Shown here: positions 26,310 to 35,740 of the stretch, one piece after another
Layout of the letters: every line of letters begins with the position of its first letter
Numbering within the stretch: the first letter of the stretch is position 1
Origin: Endozoicomonas sp. G2_2
GTDB lineage: Bacteria; Pseudomonadota; Gammaproteobacteria; Nevskiales; Salinisphaeraceae
NCBI RefSeq assembly: GCF_017744135.1
Contig: NZ_JAGHQU010000002.1
Location: 248,001 to 312,000 of the forward strand
Length of the DNA: 64,000 nt
Direction of reading: 5' to 3'
Notes under the pieces: generated by a model
The model's input: the letters and a program-made list of their open reading frames with translations, nothing else
What the model was told of the DNA's origin: nothing
Database searches by the model: none
Made by a program: the position numbers and the translations under genes

Positions 26310-29300
26310 ATGATTAACGCAATTATTCGCCTGGCGATGGCGAACCGGCTCATGGTGCTCGTCGCGGTTTTCGCGCTGGCAATCGGCGGCTATTTCTCGC
26401 TGCGTGCACTACCAGTGGATGCTTTCCCGGACGCGACGCCAGCTCTCGTACAGGTATATACCGCGAGCGAGGGGCTGTCGCCGGTGGACATTGAAACGTT
26501 GGTCTCCTATCCGATTGAGATCAGCATGTACGGATTGCCCGGTCTCGAAAAAGTACAGTCCACGTCCATTTTCGGGCTATCGCGGGTTGACGTCTACTTT
26601 GAAGACGGCACGGATATCTATTTTGCCCGACGGCTCGTGAACGAGCGGCTTTCGGAAGCCCGTCGCAACATCCCAAGTGGCCTAGGTGAGCCACAACTCG
26701 GTCCTATCACGACAGGACTTGGTCGGATTCTCATGTATACAGTCGAGAATGAGGGAGGCGCGGACTATTCGCTTACAGAAAGACGTACAGCCCAAGACTG
26801 GCTGATCAAACCACAGCTGCGTACGGTCGATGGTGTGACTGGCGTGCTCTCGATCGGTGGTTACGAAAAGCAGTATCAAGTCCGCCTGGACATGAGTGCG
26901 ATGACGGCCCGCGGCTTGACGCCGGCCGACGTTCGCGAAGCGCTACAGCGCAACAACCGAAACGTCGGCGCTTCATTCATCGAGCGCGGCGGCGAGGAAT
27001 ACATTATCCGCGGGTATGGTTGGGTCTCTTCGGGCGAGCAGGGTTTGTCTGATCTGCGCAACACCCGAGTAGACACGCGCAATGATCAGCCGGTTTATAT
27101 CCGAGATATCGCCGAAGTCAGCTACGGGCGAGCCATTCGACGTGGTGCAGAACTCGCCAACGGCGAAGAATCTGTTGGCGGTTACGTTCTCAAGCTGATC
27201 GGAACGGATACCCAGCGCGTCCTCGAGGATACGAATGCAAAGCTCGAGGAAATCAATAAGTCGTTGCCTAACGGTATGGTCGCCAAAGTCTACTACTCTC
27301 AGGCCGAGCTAGTAGACAAGGCGATCAATACGGTCGTCGAAGCGCTTTTAATTGGCGCCGTACTAGTCCTGATATTGCTGTACTTGTTCCTGGGCAACTT
27401 GAGATCGACACTCATTGTCGTGTCGAGCGTACCGCTGTCGCTACTTGTAGCATTCATTGCTATGCGCGTGTCCGGCTTGTCGGCGAACTTGATGAGCCTC
27501 GGCGGGTTGGCAATCGGCATTGGGATGATGGTCGACGGCTCGGTCGTCATGATCGAAAACATCTTCCGGCATTTTGAGGAACAGGACCTCAAGACCGCGA
27601 GCATGGCGGATTTGATTGGTGCCGCGGCTCGAGAAGTTGGGCGACCGATCGTTTTCGCGGTCGCCATCGTGATCATTGTCTTCCTTCCGTTGTTCACCCT
27701 GCAGGGCGTCGAGGGAAAACTCTTCTCGCCCATGGCTTACACGATTAGCTTCGCGTTGGCCGCAGCTCTGTTGCTATCCCTCACACTCGTACCCGTGCTG
27801 GCAATACTGGCATTCCGACGTGTTACCACGATGCGGGAGCCGCGGTTTGTGTCGTGGATGAAGGCCGGTTACCGCCCGATGCGCGACGCCGCGCTAAAAG
27901 CACCGATCGTTGTAGTAGGGACAGCGCTAATCTTATTCATTGCGAGTCTCGCTGTTTTTCCGCAATTGGGTACTGAGTTCATTCCGACCCTACGGGAAGG
28001 CACATTCATGGTTCGCTCCACACTGCCACCCGGGGCGAGCTTGGATTCCGCGATTGCGTACGGCAAGCGGATACAAGATACCGTCGGAGAATTCGACGAA
28101 GTTACCGGCGCCTATTCACGTATCGGTCGTGCTGAAGTCGGCGGCGATCCCGAACCGGTCAATGTGGTCGCAACGACCATCAACCTGAAACCCCTTGATG
28201 CCTGGCGAAGTGGGCGTTCTTACGAAGGTCTTCAGAACGCGATGTCCGAGCGCCTTCAAGCGCGCGTTCCCGGGTTGGCGAATAACTTTTCTCAGCCGAT
28301 CCAGCTTAGAACCGATGAATTGCTCTCAGGCGTTCAAGCACAGCTCGTGGTCAGTATCTTCGGCGATGACCTCGACAAGTTAGCTGAGGTCGGCCAGCAG
28401 GTCGCCGAACTCGCGCGTAATACCACCGGTGCTGTGGATGTGCGTGTCCAGCAGCAGGGCGGCAAACAGCAGATCGTCATAAAGCCAGACCGCGAAGCCT
28501 TGTCGCGTTATGGAATTAGCGTGGACGACGTTTTGAACACCGTGTCCGTAGGGGTCGGGGGAGCTTCCGTCGGCCAGGTCTTCGACGGCGTGCGGCGGTT
28601 CGATATTTTCCTGCGGCTGCAGGCGAACCAACGTGAGCGGATCGATGCGATTCGAGACCTGAATCTTCGGACACCTGGCGGCGCGTTGATTCCGCTGTCA
28701 CGAGTGGCGAACGTGGACGTCTATACCGGTCCCAAGCAGATATCACGATCGAACGCCAGTCGACGTCTGTATGTGCAGATGAACGTTCGCGGGCGGGACA
28801 TGGGCGGCGTCGTAAACGATCTGCGTGCCGGTATCGATCGCGACATCGATATGCCGCCCGGTTATTTCGTTGACTTCGGCGGCCAGTTCGAGAACCAACA
28901 AAGGGCCATGAAGCGCCTTTATCTCGTCGTACCCGTCACGATGGCGCTGATCTTTTTGTTGCTCTACAGCGCATTCTCGAGTCTGCGCTATGCGGCGCTG
29001 ATCTTTTTGAACGTTCCGTTCGCAATCATCGGCGGTATCTTCACGCTCTGGTTGTCGGGACTGTATCTATCCGTGCCCGCTGCTGTTGGCTTTATCGCGG
29101 TGTTCGGCGTAGCCGTTCAAAACGGGGTCGTGCTGGTTTCCTACATCAATCAGTTGCGTGATCACGGTATGGAGCTCGATGAGGCGGTAAGCACCGGCGC
29201 AGAACATCGGCTGCGCCCCGTACTCATGACCGCGCTGACAGCGATCCTGGGACTAATCCCGCTGCTCATGGCTAACGGTATCGGATCGAACGTGCAACGG

Positions 29301-29414
29301 CCGTTGGCCGCAGTCGTAATCGGCGGCCTCGTGACTTCAACGCTCCTGACGTTATTGGTATTGCCTGCCGTGTACCACTGGTTCGCCGAACCACGGCGCG
29401 AAGTCGAGCTGTGA
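26310..29414 (+). CDS. czcA: Heavy-metal RND efflux pump CzcA-like (HME family)
   Basis: The 1034-residue inner-membrane proton antiporter has 12 expected membrane spans and two large periplasmic loops. It starts MINAIIRLAMANRLMV with GGAGGG upstream. The fourth-helix signature is GIGMMVDGSVVMIEN, with Asp409 and Glu416 matching CzcA D408 and E415. The first Asp of the CzcA triad (D402) is a glycine here (Gly403). The metal specificity may therefore differ from classical Co/Zn/Cd CzcA. Its C-terminus is strongly similar to the native remnant at 35741-36088, for example VLMTALTA and IGSNVQRPLAAVVIGG. Confidence 0.93.
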   Translation: MINAIIRLAMANRLMVLVAVFALAIGGYFSLRALPVDAFPDATPALVQVYTASEGLSPVDIETLVSYPIEISMYGLPGLEKVQSTSIFGLSRVDVYFEDGTDIYFARRLVNERLSEARRNIPSGLGEPQLGPITTGLGRILMYTVENEGGADYSLTERRTAQDWLIKPQLRTVDGVTGVLSIGGYEKQYQVRLDMSAMTARGLTPADVREALQRNNRNVGASFIERGGEEYIIRGYGWVSSGEQGLSDLRNTRVDTRNDQPVYIRDIAEVSYGRAIRRGAELANGEESVGGYVLKLIGTDTQRVLEDTNAKLEEINKSLPNGMVAKVYYSQAELVDKAINTVVEALLIGAVLVLILLYLFLGNLRSTLIVVSSVPLSLLVAFIAMRVSGLSANLMSLGGLAIGIGMMVDGSVVMIENIFRHFEEQDLKTASMADLIGAAAREVGRPIVFAVAIVIIVFLPLFTLQGVEGKLFSPMAYTISFALAAALLLSLTLVPVLAILAFRRVTTMREPRFVSWMKAGYRPMRDAALKAPIVVVGTALILFIASLAVFPQLGTEFIPTLREGTFMVRSTLPPGASLDSAIAYGKRIQDTVGEFDEVTGAYSRIGRAEVGGDPEPVNVVATTINLKPLDAWRSGRSYEGLQNAMSERLQARVPGLANNFSQPIQLRTDELLSGVQAQLVVSIFGDDLDKLAEVGQQVAELARNTTGAVDVRVQQQGGKQQIVIKPDREALSRYGISVDDVLNTVSVGVGGASVGQVFDGVRRFDIFLRLQANQRERIDAIRDLNLRTPGGALIPLSRVANVDVYTGPKQISRSNASRRLYVQMNVRGRDMGGVVNDLRAGIDRDIDMPPGYFVDFGGQFENQQRAMKRLYLVVPVTMALIFLLLYSAFSSLRYAALIFLNVPFAIIGGIFTLWLSGLYLSVPAAVGFIAVFGVAVQNGVVLVSYINQLRDHGMELDEAVSTGAEHRLRPVLMTALTAILGLIPLLMANGIGSNVQRPLAAVVIGGLVTSTLLTLLVLPAVYHWFAEPRREVEL

Positions 29415-29735
29415 GGAGGGGCTGATCATGGAGGTAACACCCACCCATATGGCGCAAGTCCCGCTCGACCAGGTGATTTCAGGGCAAGCGCCCTCGATTG
29501 ATTCGCAGCGGAGTACTGCGAAGAATTCTCACGAATACATCGGCCGAGTGAATGGTGGTCTCGTTTGGAGCTACAGGCATAGTTTAGCGATCTATGCGCT
29601 AACTAAATATAAGCCCAATATCATAGGGGCCATTGGGTATAGGTCACTTGTTAGTCAGGGTGTTCCACGCTGCAGGCACCCAGAGTTTGCGGGTGAGCCA
29701 CAAAACGAAGTCGCAAACGTTTGGAGGTGGTCGCG
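29415..29735. other. Gap between czcA and eptA, no convincing gene
   Basis: These 321 bases contain a 104-codon frame from 29428 with a good GAGGAG upstream. Its product has no recognisable domain or signal peptide and overlaps the start of eptA in another frame. It may be a decayed gene. No clear terminator was seen, so eptA could be read through from czcA. Confidence 0.4.
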
Positions 29736-31388
29736 ATGGTAGCGGCCAAATCCTTCGACCATCGGGTTTCGCGCCTGCGTGTGACGACCTCCGTGCTCGC
29801 ATTGGCCGTGGCGCTGTTTCTAGTGACTACTGCCAATAACTCATTTTGGAGTGCGGCGGCAAGTGCGGCAGATATTTCCTGGCGGGGGAACTTTGGGTTT
29901 TTCGCCGCAATCTTCGTATTTCTTGTCGCCGCTTTCACTTTGGCTATCGCACCATTTGGCTTACGTTTTCTTTTTAAGCCGTTTATTTCCGTGTTACTCG
30001 TCCTGGCATCTGTTAATAGCTATTTCATGGATACCTACGGTGTTGTGATTGATGACGGAATGCTGCGCAACACGATACAAACCGACCCTAGGGAGGTTGA
30101 CGGTTTATTGAGCCCGGTTTTGTTTTGGCATGTGTTATGGGCCGGAGTTTTGCCGGCGTTGGTTGTGTGGTGGGTTCCCGTGCGCTATGCGACTTTTCCT
30201 AGACAATTGGGTCGGCAAATATTGACGATGGCGCTAGCTTTAGCAGTAGCCGGGGCGGCACTTTATAGCCATTACAAAGAATTTTCACTAGTAGGGCGCG
30301 AAAATCGAAATTTACGTTATTTGATTAATCCGAGTTATTCCATTTACTCGGCTGGAAAGTTGCTGGCTGCCGAGTTAAGTGCCGGTGAGGCGGCACTTCG
30401 GCCATTGGGCCGCGACGCCTACCAACGACAGCATAGCTCACCCGGCGGCAAGCCAAGGCTCGTGGTTTTCGTTCTAGGGGAAACGGTGCGTGCTCATAAC
30501 GCTACCTTGGAAGGTTATGAGCGAAGGACCATGCCGCTCATGGCCCAAGAAGAGATTGTCAAGTTTGACAGCGTATATTCCTGCGGCACTGCTACTGCAG
30601 TGTCTCTGCCCTGTATGTTCTCGCGCCAAAACCGCAGCAGTTATGACGAGTTCGTGTCGGATAACAGCGAGAATTTATTAGATGTCCTGAAACACGCCGG
30701 GGTACGTGTGCTATGGCGTGAAAACAACTCCGGCTGCAAGGGCGTTTGCGCCAGGGTAAAAACACAAAACACAGCTCAGATGGACGTGCCTAATTATTGC
30801 AATGAAGATGGCTGTTTTGACGAAATTTTATTGTATCGGCTGGATGAATCGCTAAACGAGCCCTCGAGAGACACTTTCATTGTGCTTCATCAACAGGGCA
30901 ACCACGGGCCTGAATACTACAAACGGTACCCGCCTGAGTTTCGCAAATTCCAGCCTGAATGCCGTAGCAATCGCCCGCAGGATTGTAGCCGCCAAGAGCT
31001 GATAAACGCCTACGACAACGCCATTTTATATACCGACTTCGTGCTCTCTAGGGTTGTGAAGTTTCTAAAAAGGAACTCCGATCGCTATGCGAGCGCGATG
31101 ATTTATATGTCCGACCATGGCGAGTCGCTTGGCGAGAGCGGCATTTACCTTCACGGCCTACCGTACTTAATAGCGCCGCATGAACAAACCCATGTGCCGC
31201 TGATGGTTTGGACCTCGTCTGATTTTAGGAAGGGGCGGGGACTCGAGCGCAAGTGCATGAGCCAAGTGAATGATCAAGAGTATAGCCAGGATAATTTGTT
31301 CGACACGGTTCTAGGTCTGTTCGCGGTACAGACACAGGTCTACCGGCCCGGACAAGACATCTTCGCAGCATGTCCGCCACCGCCTTGA
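29736..31388 (+). CDS. eptA: EptA-like lipid A phosphoethanolamine transferase
   Basis: The 550-residue inner-membrane enzyme has about five N-terminal membrane spans and a periplasmic sulfatase-fold domain from about residue 215. Metal and active-site features include FVLGETVRAHN, the acceptor Thr in SCGTATAVSLPCMFS, and SDHGESLGE. Multiple cysteines suit the disulfides of this family. It transfers phosphoethanolamine from phosphatidylethanolamine to lipid A, lowering surface charge and often raising resistance to cationic peptides and polymyxins. GGAGGTGG precedes the ATG at 29736. It sits between czcA and nhaA in the island, an unusual neighbourhood. Confidence 0.9.
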   Translation: MVAAKSFDHRVSRLRVTTSVLALAVALFLVTTANNSFWSAAASAADISWRGNFGFFAAIFVFLVAAFTLAIAPFGLRFLFKPFISVLLVLASVNSYFMDTYGVVIDDGMLRNTIQTDPREVDGLLSPVLFWHVLWAGVLPALVVWWVPVRYATFPRQLGRQILTMALALAVAGAALYSHYKEFSLVGRENRNLRYLINPSYSIYSAGKLLAAELSAGEAALRPLGRDAYQRQHSSPGGKPRLVVFVLGETVRAHNATLEGYERRTMPLMAQEEIVKFDSVYSCGTATAVSLPCMFSRQNRSSYDEFVSDNSENLLDVLKHAGVRVLWRENNSGCKGVCARVKTQNTAQMDVPNYCNEDGCFDEILLYRLDESLNEPSRDTFIVLHQQGNHGPEYYKRYPPEFRKFQPECRSNRPQDCSRQELINAYDNAILYTDFVLSRVVKFLKRNSDRYASAMIYMSDHGESLGESGIYLHGLPYLIAPHEQTHVPLMVWTSSDFRKGRGLERKCMSQVNDQEYSQDNLFDTVLGLFAVQTQVYRPGQDIFAACPPPP

Positions 31389-31419
31389 CAGGTCGGCAGG
31401 TTTGTTAGGAGTGCCACCC

Positions 31420-32772
31420 ATGTCTGATGTGATTTCAGATCAGCATCCCCTGGCCGAGCGGCTGTTACGGCCCATACGGCGCTTCGCGGCGTATGGGCCA
31501 TCCAGCGGCATTGTTCTGGTTATGGCTACTGCGCTCGCGGTGCTATGGGCCAACTCTGCGGGATCGTTATTACCGGGCTACGCAGACTTTTGGAACACTG
31601 AACTTTCTCTTCGTCTGGGCGATGTAGAGCTGTCACTTTCGCTCCACGAATGGATCGATGAGGCATTGATGGCGCTGTTCTTCTTTCACGTCAGTCTCGA
31701 GGTGAAGTACGAATTTCTCAGCGGTGCTCTGTCCACCCGAGACAAAGCGGTCCTGCCAGTGGTTGCGGCGCTAGGCGGCATGCTAGCGCCAGTCGCAGTT
31801 TTTCTGATTCTTAACCTACCGGCGGGGGATCCCGGGGGATGGGCCGTACCAATGGCGACAGATGTTGCGTTTGCTATTGCGCTTCTCACCCTACTAGGCA
31901 AACGGGTGCCCGCGAGCTGGCGGGCATTCCTACTGGCACTTGCGGTTATCGATGACGTCGGCACGGTTGCCGTGATAGCCCTGTTCTATTCGGCGAAGAT
32001 CACCACTATCCCATTGCTCGTGGTGGCTTTCGGGCTAGCTCTCGTTTACGCGATGCGTCGTGCCGGGGTCCATGCATTTTTAGTTTATTGGTTGGTTGGC
32101 GCCGCAATCTGGCTCGCGATGGAGAAATCTGGCGTTCATCCGACCGTCGCGGGCGTCCTGCTCGGGTTCTTGACGCCGCTTTCCACGCCACGCCATACGC
32201 ATTCATACAATGAACAAGCCGCTGAACGCATTCCACACCTATTACGCGAAGCCCCATCCTCAAAACGTCGACTCCTAGAAGAACTGGAACGCGTTAGGCG
32301 AGGCGCATTATCGCCGCTGAATATCCTGCAACATCGGCTAGAGCCGTGGGTGTTATTCCTGATCATGCCGGCCTTCGCGCTCGCCAATGCAGGGGTTGAT
32401 CTGAGCGAAATTAGTCTCGCTGATAATGCCAGCCTTTGGGTTCTAGTCGGGAGCGGTGTCGGTCTGGTGGTTGGCAAGCCTCTTGGCATTGTAACGGCCG
32501 TACGTCTGGCGACCCTCTTGTCCCGAACAAAACTCCCGGATGGTCTCTCTTGGTCAGCTCTGACCGGTCTGGGGCTTCTCGCCGGCGTTGGTTTCACTAT
32601 CGCTTTATTCTTGACCAGCCTTGCGTTTACAGATCCGGCGATCGCATCGGCCGCACGCGTTGGCATTTTGGCTGGCTCCTTAATCGCCGCATTGGCGGGG
32701 CTGGGATTACTTTGGTTGGTTTTACACAAGAATGATGAAAATTGGGTAGCGCAGAGCGAAGACGTCGCGTGA
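31420..32772 (+). CDS. nhaA: Na+/H+ antiporter NhaA
   Basis: The 450-residue membrane protein has the NhaA hallmarks: MALFFFHVSLEVKYEFLSG, ATDVAFAIALLTLLG, and the paired ion-binding aspartates in ALAVIDDVGTVAVIALFY. The C-terminal half keeps the glycine-rich GLLAGVGFTIALFLTSLAF helix. It expels sodium in exchange for protons at alkaline pH. The ATG at 31420 follows TTAGGAG. The gene lies 31 bases after eptA, so the two may be co-transcribed. In a halophile it may complement the proton use of the Czc pump, which is inference. Confidence 0.93.
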   Translation: MSDVISDQHPLAERLLRPIRRFAAYGPSSGIVLVMATALAVLWANSAGSLLPGYADFWNTELSLRLGDVELSLSLHEWIDEALMALFFFHVSLEVKYEFLSGALSTRDKAVLPVVAALGGMLAPVAVFLILNLPAGDPGGWAVPMATDVAFAIALLTLLGKRVPASWRAFLLALAVIDDVGTVAVIALFYSAKITTIPLLVVAFGLALVYAMRRAGVHAFLVYWLVGAAIWLAMEKSGVHPTVAGVLLGFLTPLSTPRHTHSYNEQAAERIPHLLREAPSSKRRLLEELERVRRGALSPLNILQHRLEPWVLFLIMPAFALANAGVDLSEISLADNASLWVLVGSGVGLVVGKPLGIVTAVRLATLLSRTKLPDGLSWSALTGLGLLAGVGFTIALFLTSLAFTDPAIASAARVGILAGSLIAALAGLGLLWLVLHKNDENWVAQSEDVA

Positions 32773-32868
32773 GCTGGAACGTGATGACCGAATGACAGAG
32801 CAATTACGGTCACTATTCGCGACGACGGCTGACCTCTGTCAACTAAAGTTACCAAAAGGAGACAGACG

Positions 32869-33222
32869 ATGAAGGAAATCAAGGCTTACGTACGTGAAGT
32901 CATGCTCGAACAGGTGATTTCGGCGCTGGCTGATATTGACGACATACCCGGAATCGCGGTGGTGCATCTACGTGAATATGGCCACGTCCAGGACGGCAGC
33001 TTGAGGCGGGTCAAAATGGCCAAGCTCGAAATTGATGTGCCGGAGTCGCTTGCGACGACCGTCGTAGACGCGATATTGGCAAGCGCACGTACAGGCGACG
33101 GCCACCCCGGTGATGGAAAAGTCTTCATATCAGATTTGCGGGAGGCCATTCGTATAAGCGACGGGCAACGTAACGAAGGGGCGGTGCAAATTTCGTCGAA
33201 ATCGGGAGGCCCAGATGAGTAA
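32869..33222 (+). CDS. PII-like (GlnB superfamily) protein in metal-efflux operon
   Basis: The 117-residue protein aligns with PII proteins over its length: KEIKAYVREVMLEQVISAL at the start and GDGKVFISDLREAIRISDGQRNEGA at the end. The T-loop is short and lacks the usual uridylylated tyrosine context, so it is not a standard nitrogen regulator. PII-like proteins near CzcA or CDF exporters are known and are presumed to sense metals or nucleotides. AAGGAG lies upstream, and the stop overlaps the start of the CDF exporter gene, implying coupled expression. Confidence 0.82.
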   Translation: MKEIKAYVREVMLEQVISALADIDDIPGIAVVHLREYGHVQDGSLRRVKMAKLEIDVPESLATTVVDAILASARTGDGHPGDGKVFISDLREAIRISDGQRNEGAVQISSKSGGPDE

Positions 33223-34153
33223 GCATGAGCACGGCGGTCATAGCCATGGCAATGCAGGTAGCACGAAACTGCTTATCATATCGCTGATATTTACGACTGC
33301 ATACGCTGGCGTCGAGGTAGTCGGTGGTATTTGGGCCAACTCACTGGCCCTGATTGCCGATGCGGGCCATATGATCACCGACTCCTTATCTCTCGGAATC
33401 GGCGCTTTTGCAGCATGGCTAAGTCAGCGTCGCGCTTCAAAAACCCTTACGTATGGATATGCACGCGCTGAGGTTATAGGAGCGCTCGTCAACGTTCTGT
33501 TCATGCTGGGTATTGTGGTCTGGATTGTTTTTGCCGCATTTGAACGACTTGCGAATCCAGAGGAAGTTGGCGGAACGACCGTTATGGTTGTCGCTTTCAT
33601 CGGCTTACTCGTAAATATCGCCGTCGCGTGGATTCTGATGCGGGGCGAAAAAAACATGAACGTGCGGGCCGCGTTGTTGCACGTAATGGGTGACTTGGCG
33701 GGTTCTGTAGCGGCGTTGCTGGCGGGCTTCATCGTTTACCTCACCGGCTGGCTGCCGATAGACCCGTTGCTTTCGTTATTAATCAGCCTTCTGATTGGTT
33801 TTGCGAGCATAAATATTTTACGCGACGTCATGCGAGTCCTTATGGAGGGCTCACCTAGCGATGTGGATATTGACGAGTTGAAGCAGTCCATGGGCGAGAT
33901 TAGTGGTGTCGTTGAGGCGCACCATATTCACGTCTGGTCTCTATCGTCGAGTCGTCACGCCTTATCGGCACAAATCAAACTTGATGAGATAGGTGAATGG
34001 GATGCGGTCCTACCGCGACTACAGGCCCTGCTGGGTCGGCGCTTCGGCATTCAGCACAGCACGTTACAGCCGGAATCTGGCTCGCGCAGCATCCTTGAAA
34101 ATCGCGGCAAGAACGTTGATGGGAACGGTTCATCATGCTCAGGCAAGCTTTAA
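33215..34153 (+). CDS. czcD: Cation diffusion facilitator metal exporter (CzcD-like)
   Basis: The 312-residue protein starts with a His-rich MSKHEHGGHSHGN segment and has six expected membrane helices. The metal-binding motifs are ALIADAGHMITD in helix 2 and HVMGDLAGS in helix 5, the HxxxD arrangement typical of zinc-type CDF proteins. The cytoplasmic C-terminal domain (from about residue 210) keeps HHIHVWSLSS. It exports Zn2+ and related ions from cytoplasm to periplasm, from which CzcCBA could remove them. GGGAGG precedes the start, which overlaps the PII-like gene. Confidence 0.93.
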   Translation: MSKHEHGGHSHGNAGSTKLLIISLIFTTAYAGVEVVGGIWANSLALIADAGHMITDSLSLGIGAFAAWLSQRRASKTLTYGYARAEVIGALVNVLFMLGIVVWIVFAAFERLANPEEVGGTTVMVVAFIGLLVNIAVAWILMRGEKNMNVRAALLHVMGDLAGSVAALLAGFIVYLTGWLPIDPLLSLLISLLIGFASINILRDVMRVLMEGSPSDVDIDELKQSMGEISGVVEAHHIHVWSLSSSRHALSAQIKLDEIGEWDAVLPRLQALLGRRFGIQHSTLQPESGSRSILENRGKNVDGNGSSCSGKL

Positions 34154-35163
34154 GAACTACATCGACGCTCTTACTTTTTGTATTTATGTTGACCCCAGTT
34201 TTATCTCGCGCTCAAGAACCTGAAATCACGGTCAGTAGCAAAGCTTATAAGAGACAGTTCAAAACCATGCTCCAGCGCGCCGAGGAGGGCGATGCGAACG
34301 CCCAGAATTCCGTTGGCGGTGCCTTTGCCATGGGCGACGGTGTCGTAGAGGATGATGAGGCCGCGTATCGTTGGTTGCGCAAAGCGGCAGAACAAGGCCA
34401 CGCTGCGGCTCAATACAATCTATTCCTCTTGTCGACTCAGAAGAGGGATTCGGAGAATACGCTCGAAGCCCCAGTCAAATGGTTACAAAGGGCCGCCAAT
34501 CAAGGTGTCCTTCAAGCGCAATTTCGTCTCGCAGAGTTTTACCGACAAAGCCGTGTTAAGCACAAAAAACGGCGGGAGCGCGCGGCCATGTATTACGCCA
34601 TGGCCGCTAAACAAGGTCACGCGTCTGCGCAATTTTATTTGGGCTGGTGCTACGACAAGGGTGTTGGGGTCACTCAGAATGAGTCGAAAGCGGCGCGGTG
34701 GTACTTGAAAGCTGCGAAAAAGGGGCAGGTCGATGCCCAAGTGAATCTAGCCGTAAACTATATCGACGGTCGAGGGGTCCAGAAAAGCCAAGCGCAAGCA
34801 CGGAGATGGTTTTTGCGGGCAGCGCAACAAAATTCTGCGATCGCACAATATAACCTCGGCAAACTGTCTCAGGCTCGTGCGAGTTCACGGGGTAACATCA
34901 TCGAGGCATATGTCTGGACATCGTTGGCAGCCGAACAAGGACTTGGTGCGGCGATTCGCGAACGCGAGCTTCTCCGGAGTTTGATATCACCTTCACAATT
35001 GAGCCGAGCACAAGCGCGCGTTCGACGTTGGAGTAAGATTAATTCCGACAACGCTCAATTTGACCTTCAGCTGGAAAGCCGGCGTAGTTTTCCGGTCACT
35101 GAACCAATATCGGGGCTCGAAGCGCTGTTGCCTAAAAAGGGCAAAGCTGACAGCCAGCGATAG
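34135..35163 (+). CDS. Secreted Sel1-repeat protein (island copy)
   Basis: The 342-residue protein has a signal peptide (about 1-26) and five to six Sel1-like repeats of about 36 residues, with motifs such as AAYRWLRKAAEQGHAAAQYNL and AARWYLKAAKKGQVDAQVNLA. Such repeats form protein-binding superhelices. Its role is unknown. The start overlaps the end of the CDF exporter gene by 19 bases. A second Sel1 gene follows the native czcA remnant at 36210, so a Sel1 gene may be a regular companion of this czc locus. Confidence 0.85.
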   Translation: MLRQALRTTSTLLLFVFMLTPVLSRAQEPEITVSSKAYKRQFKTMLQRAEEGDANAQNSVGGAFAMGDGVVEDDEAAYRWLRKAAEQGHAAAQYNLFLLSTQKRDSENTLEAPVKWLQRAANQGVLQAQFRLAEFYRQSRVKHKKRRERAAMYYAMAAKQGHASAQFYLGWCYDKGVGVTQNESKAARWYLKAAKKGQVDAQVNLAVNYIDGRGVQKSQAQARRWFLRAAQQNSAIAQYNLGKLSQARASSRGNIIEAYVWTSLAAEQGLGAAIRERELLRSLISPSQLSRAQARVRRWSKINSDNAQFDLQLESRRSFPVTEPISGLEALLPKKGKADSQR

Positions 35164-35740
35164 CGCGAGAGCGGAAAAAATTGATTTTTTAATCCGATAA
35201 AATCTGGGATGGGCCCCCACGGATTTCTTAAGATGGGCTGTTACACATGCCGAACCAAGTTCGGTGGTTTCAGACACCCTAAGCGCATGAAGGCGCTCTA
35301 TCTGAGCACACTCGTTTTAAGCACCCGTTGGCCGAGTCGATGCTCGAGGCCGAAGGTACGCACGAGCTGGTGCGGTGCATTCGCTTGTGTGGACGTTGCG
35401 AACGAAGTTCCCTGGCCGTCGTTGCGATGAGTCGTTGCAACGAGTGCAAGCGCGCTTCGAAACCGGCAGGCTTTGATCACCGCGCGCGATTACGTGCCGA
35501 AATTCCGCGCCTGCCACGGCGCTACCTTAAGGACGACCGGGAAGATGATCTATCTCAACCGTCAGCACTCCGGCTACGTCGTCAATCAAAAGCGTGTCGA
35601 ACGACACTATTCCGAGCAACGTCTAACGTACCGATCTTTGGTCAATAGTCGTTTTTCGCATCTAACTACTACGCGTGGAAGGCCGCAAAGACGGCCATTC
35701 GAGTCTTTGGACTCTTCGTAAAATATTATTCAACCGAAGT
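35164..35740. other. Right end of the island, non-coding or decayed
   Basis: About 580 bases without an intact gene. The first part has an A6-TTGA-T6 weak hairpin (35175-35190). The rest is a patchwork of short frames, including an IS3-type transposase remnant. Shortly before the junction there are the small inverted repeats GGCCG-CGGCC (35682-35697) and GAGTC-GACTC (35701-35714). Confidence 0.5.
35540..35650 (+). pseudogene. IS3-family transposase (OrfB) remnant
   Basis: The conceptual fragment HSGYVVNQKRVERHYSEQ followed by RLTYRS resembles the conserved VNHKRVxRLYREEGL segment of IS3-family OrfB transposases. Nothing recognisable as the catalytic DDE core remains on either side. It lies about 100 bases from the right junction and is the only trace of a mobile element in the island. 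Identification rests on one motif. Confidence 0.5.

Noticed and set aside
29428-29742. A 104-codon frame between czcA and eptA
   Set aside because: The start has a good ribosome binding site, but the product has no domain, signal peptide or plausible composition and runs into eptA. A decayed gene cannot be excluded.
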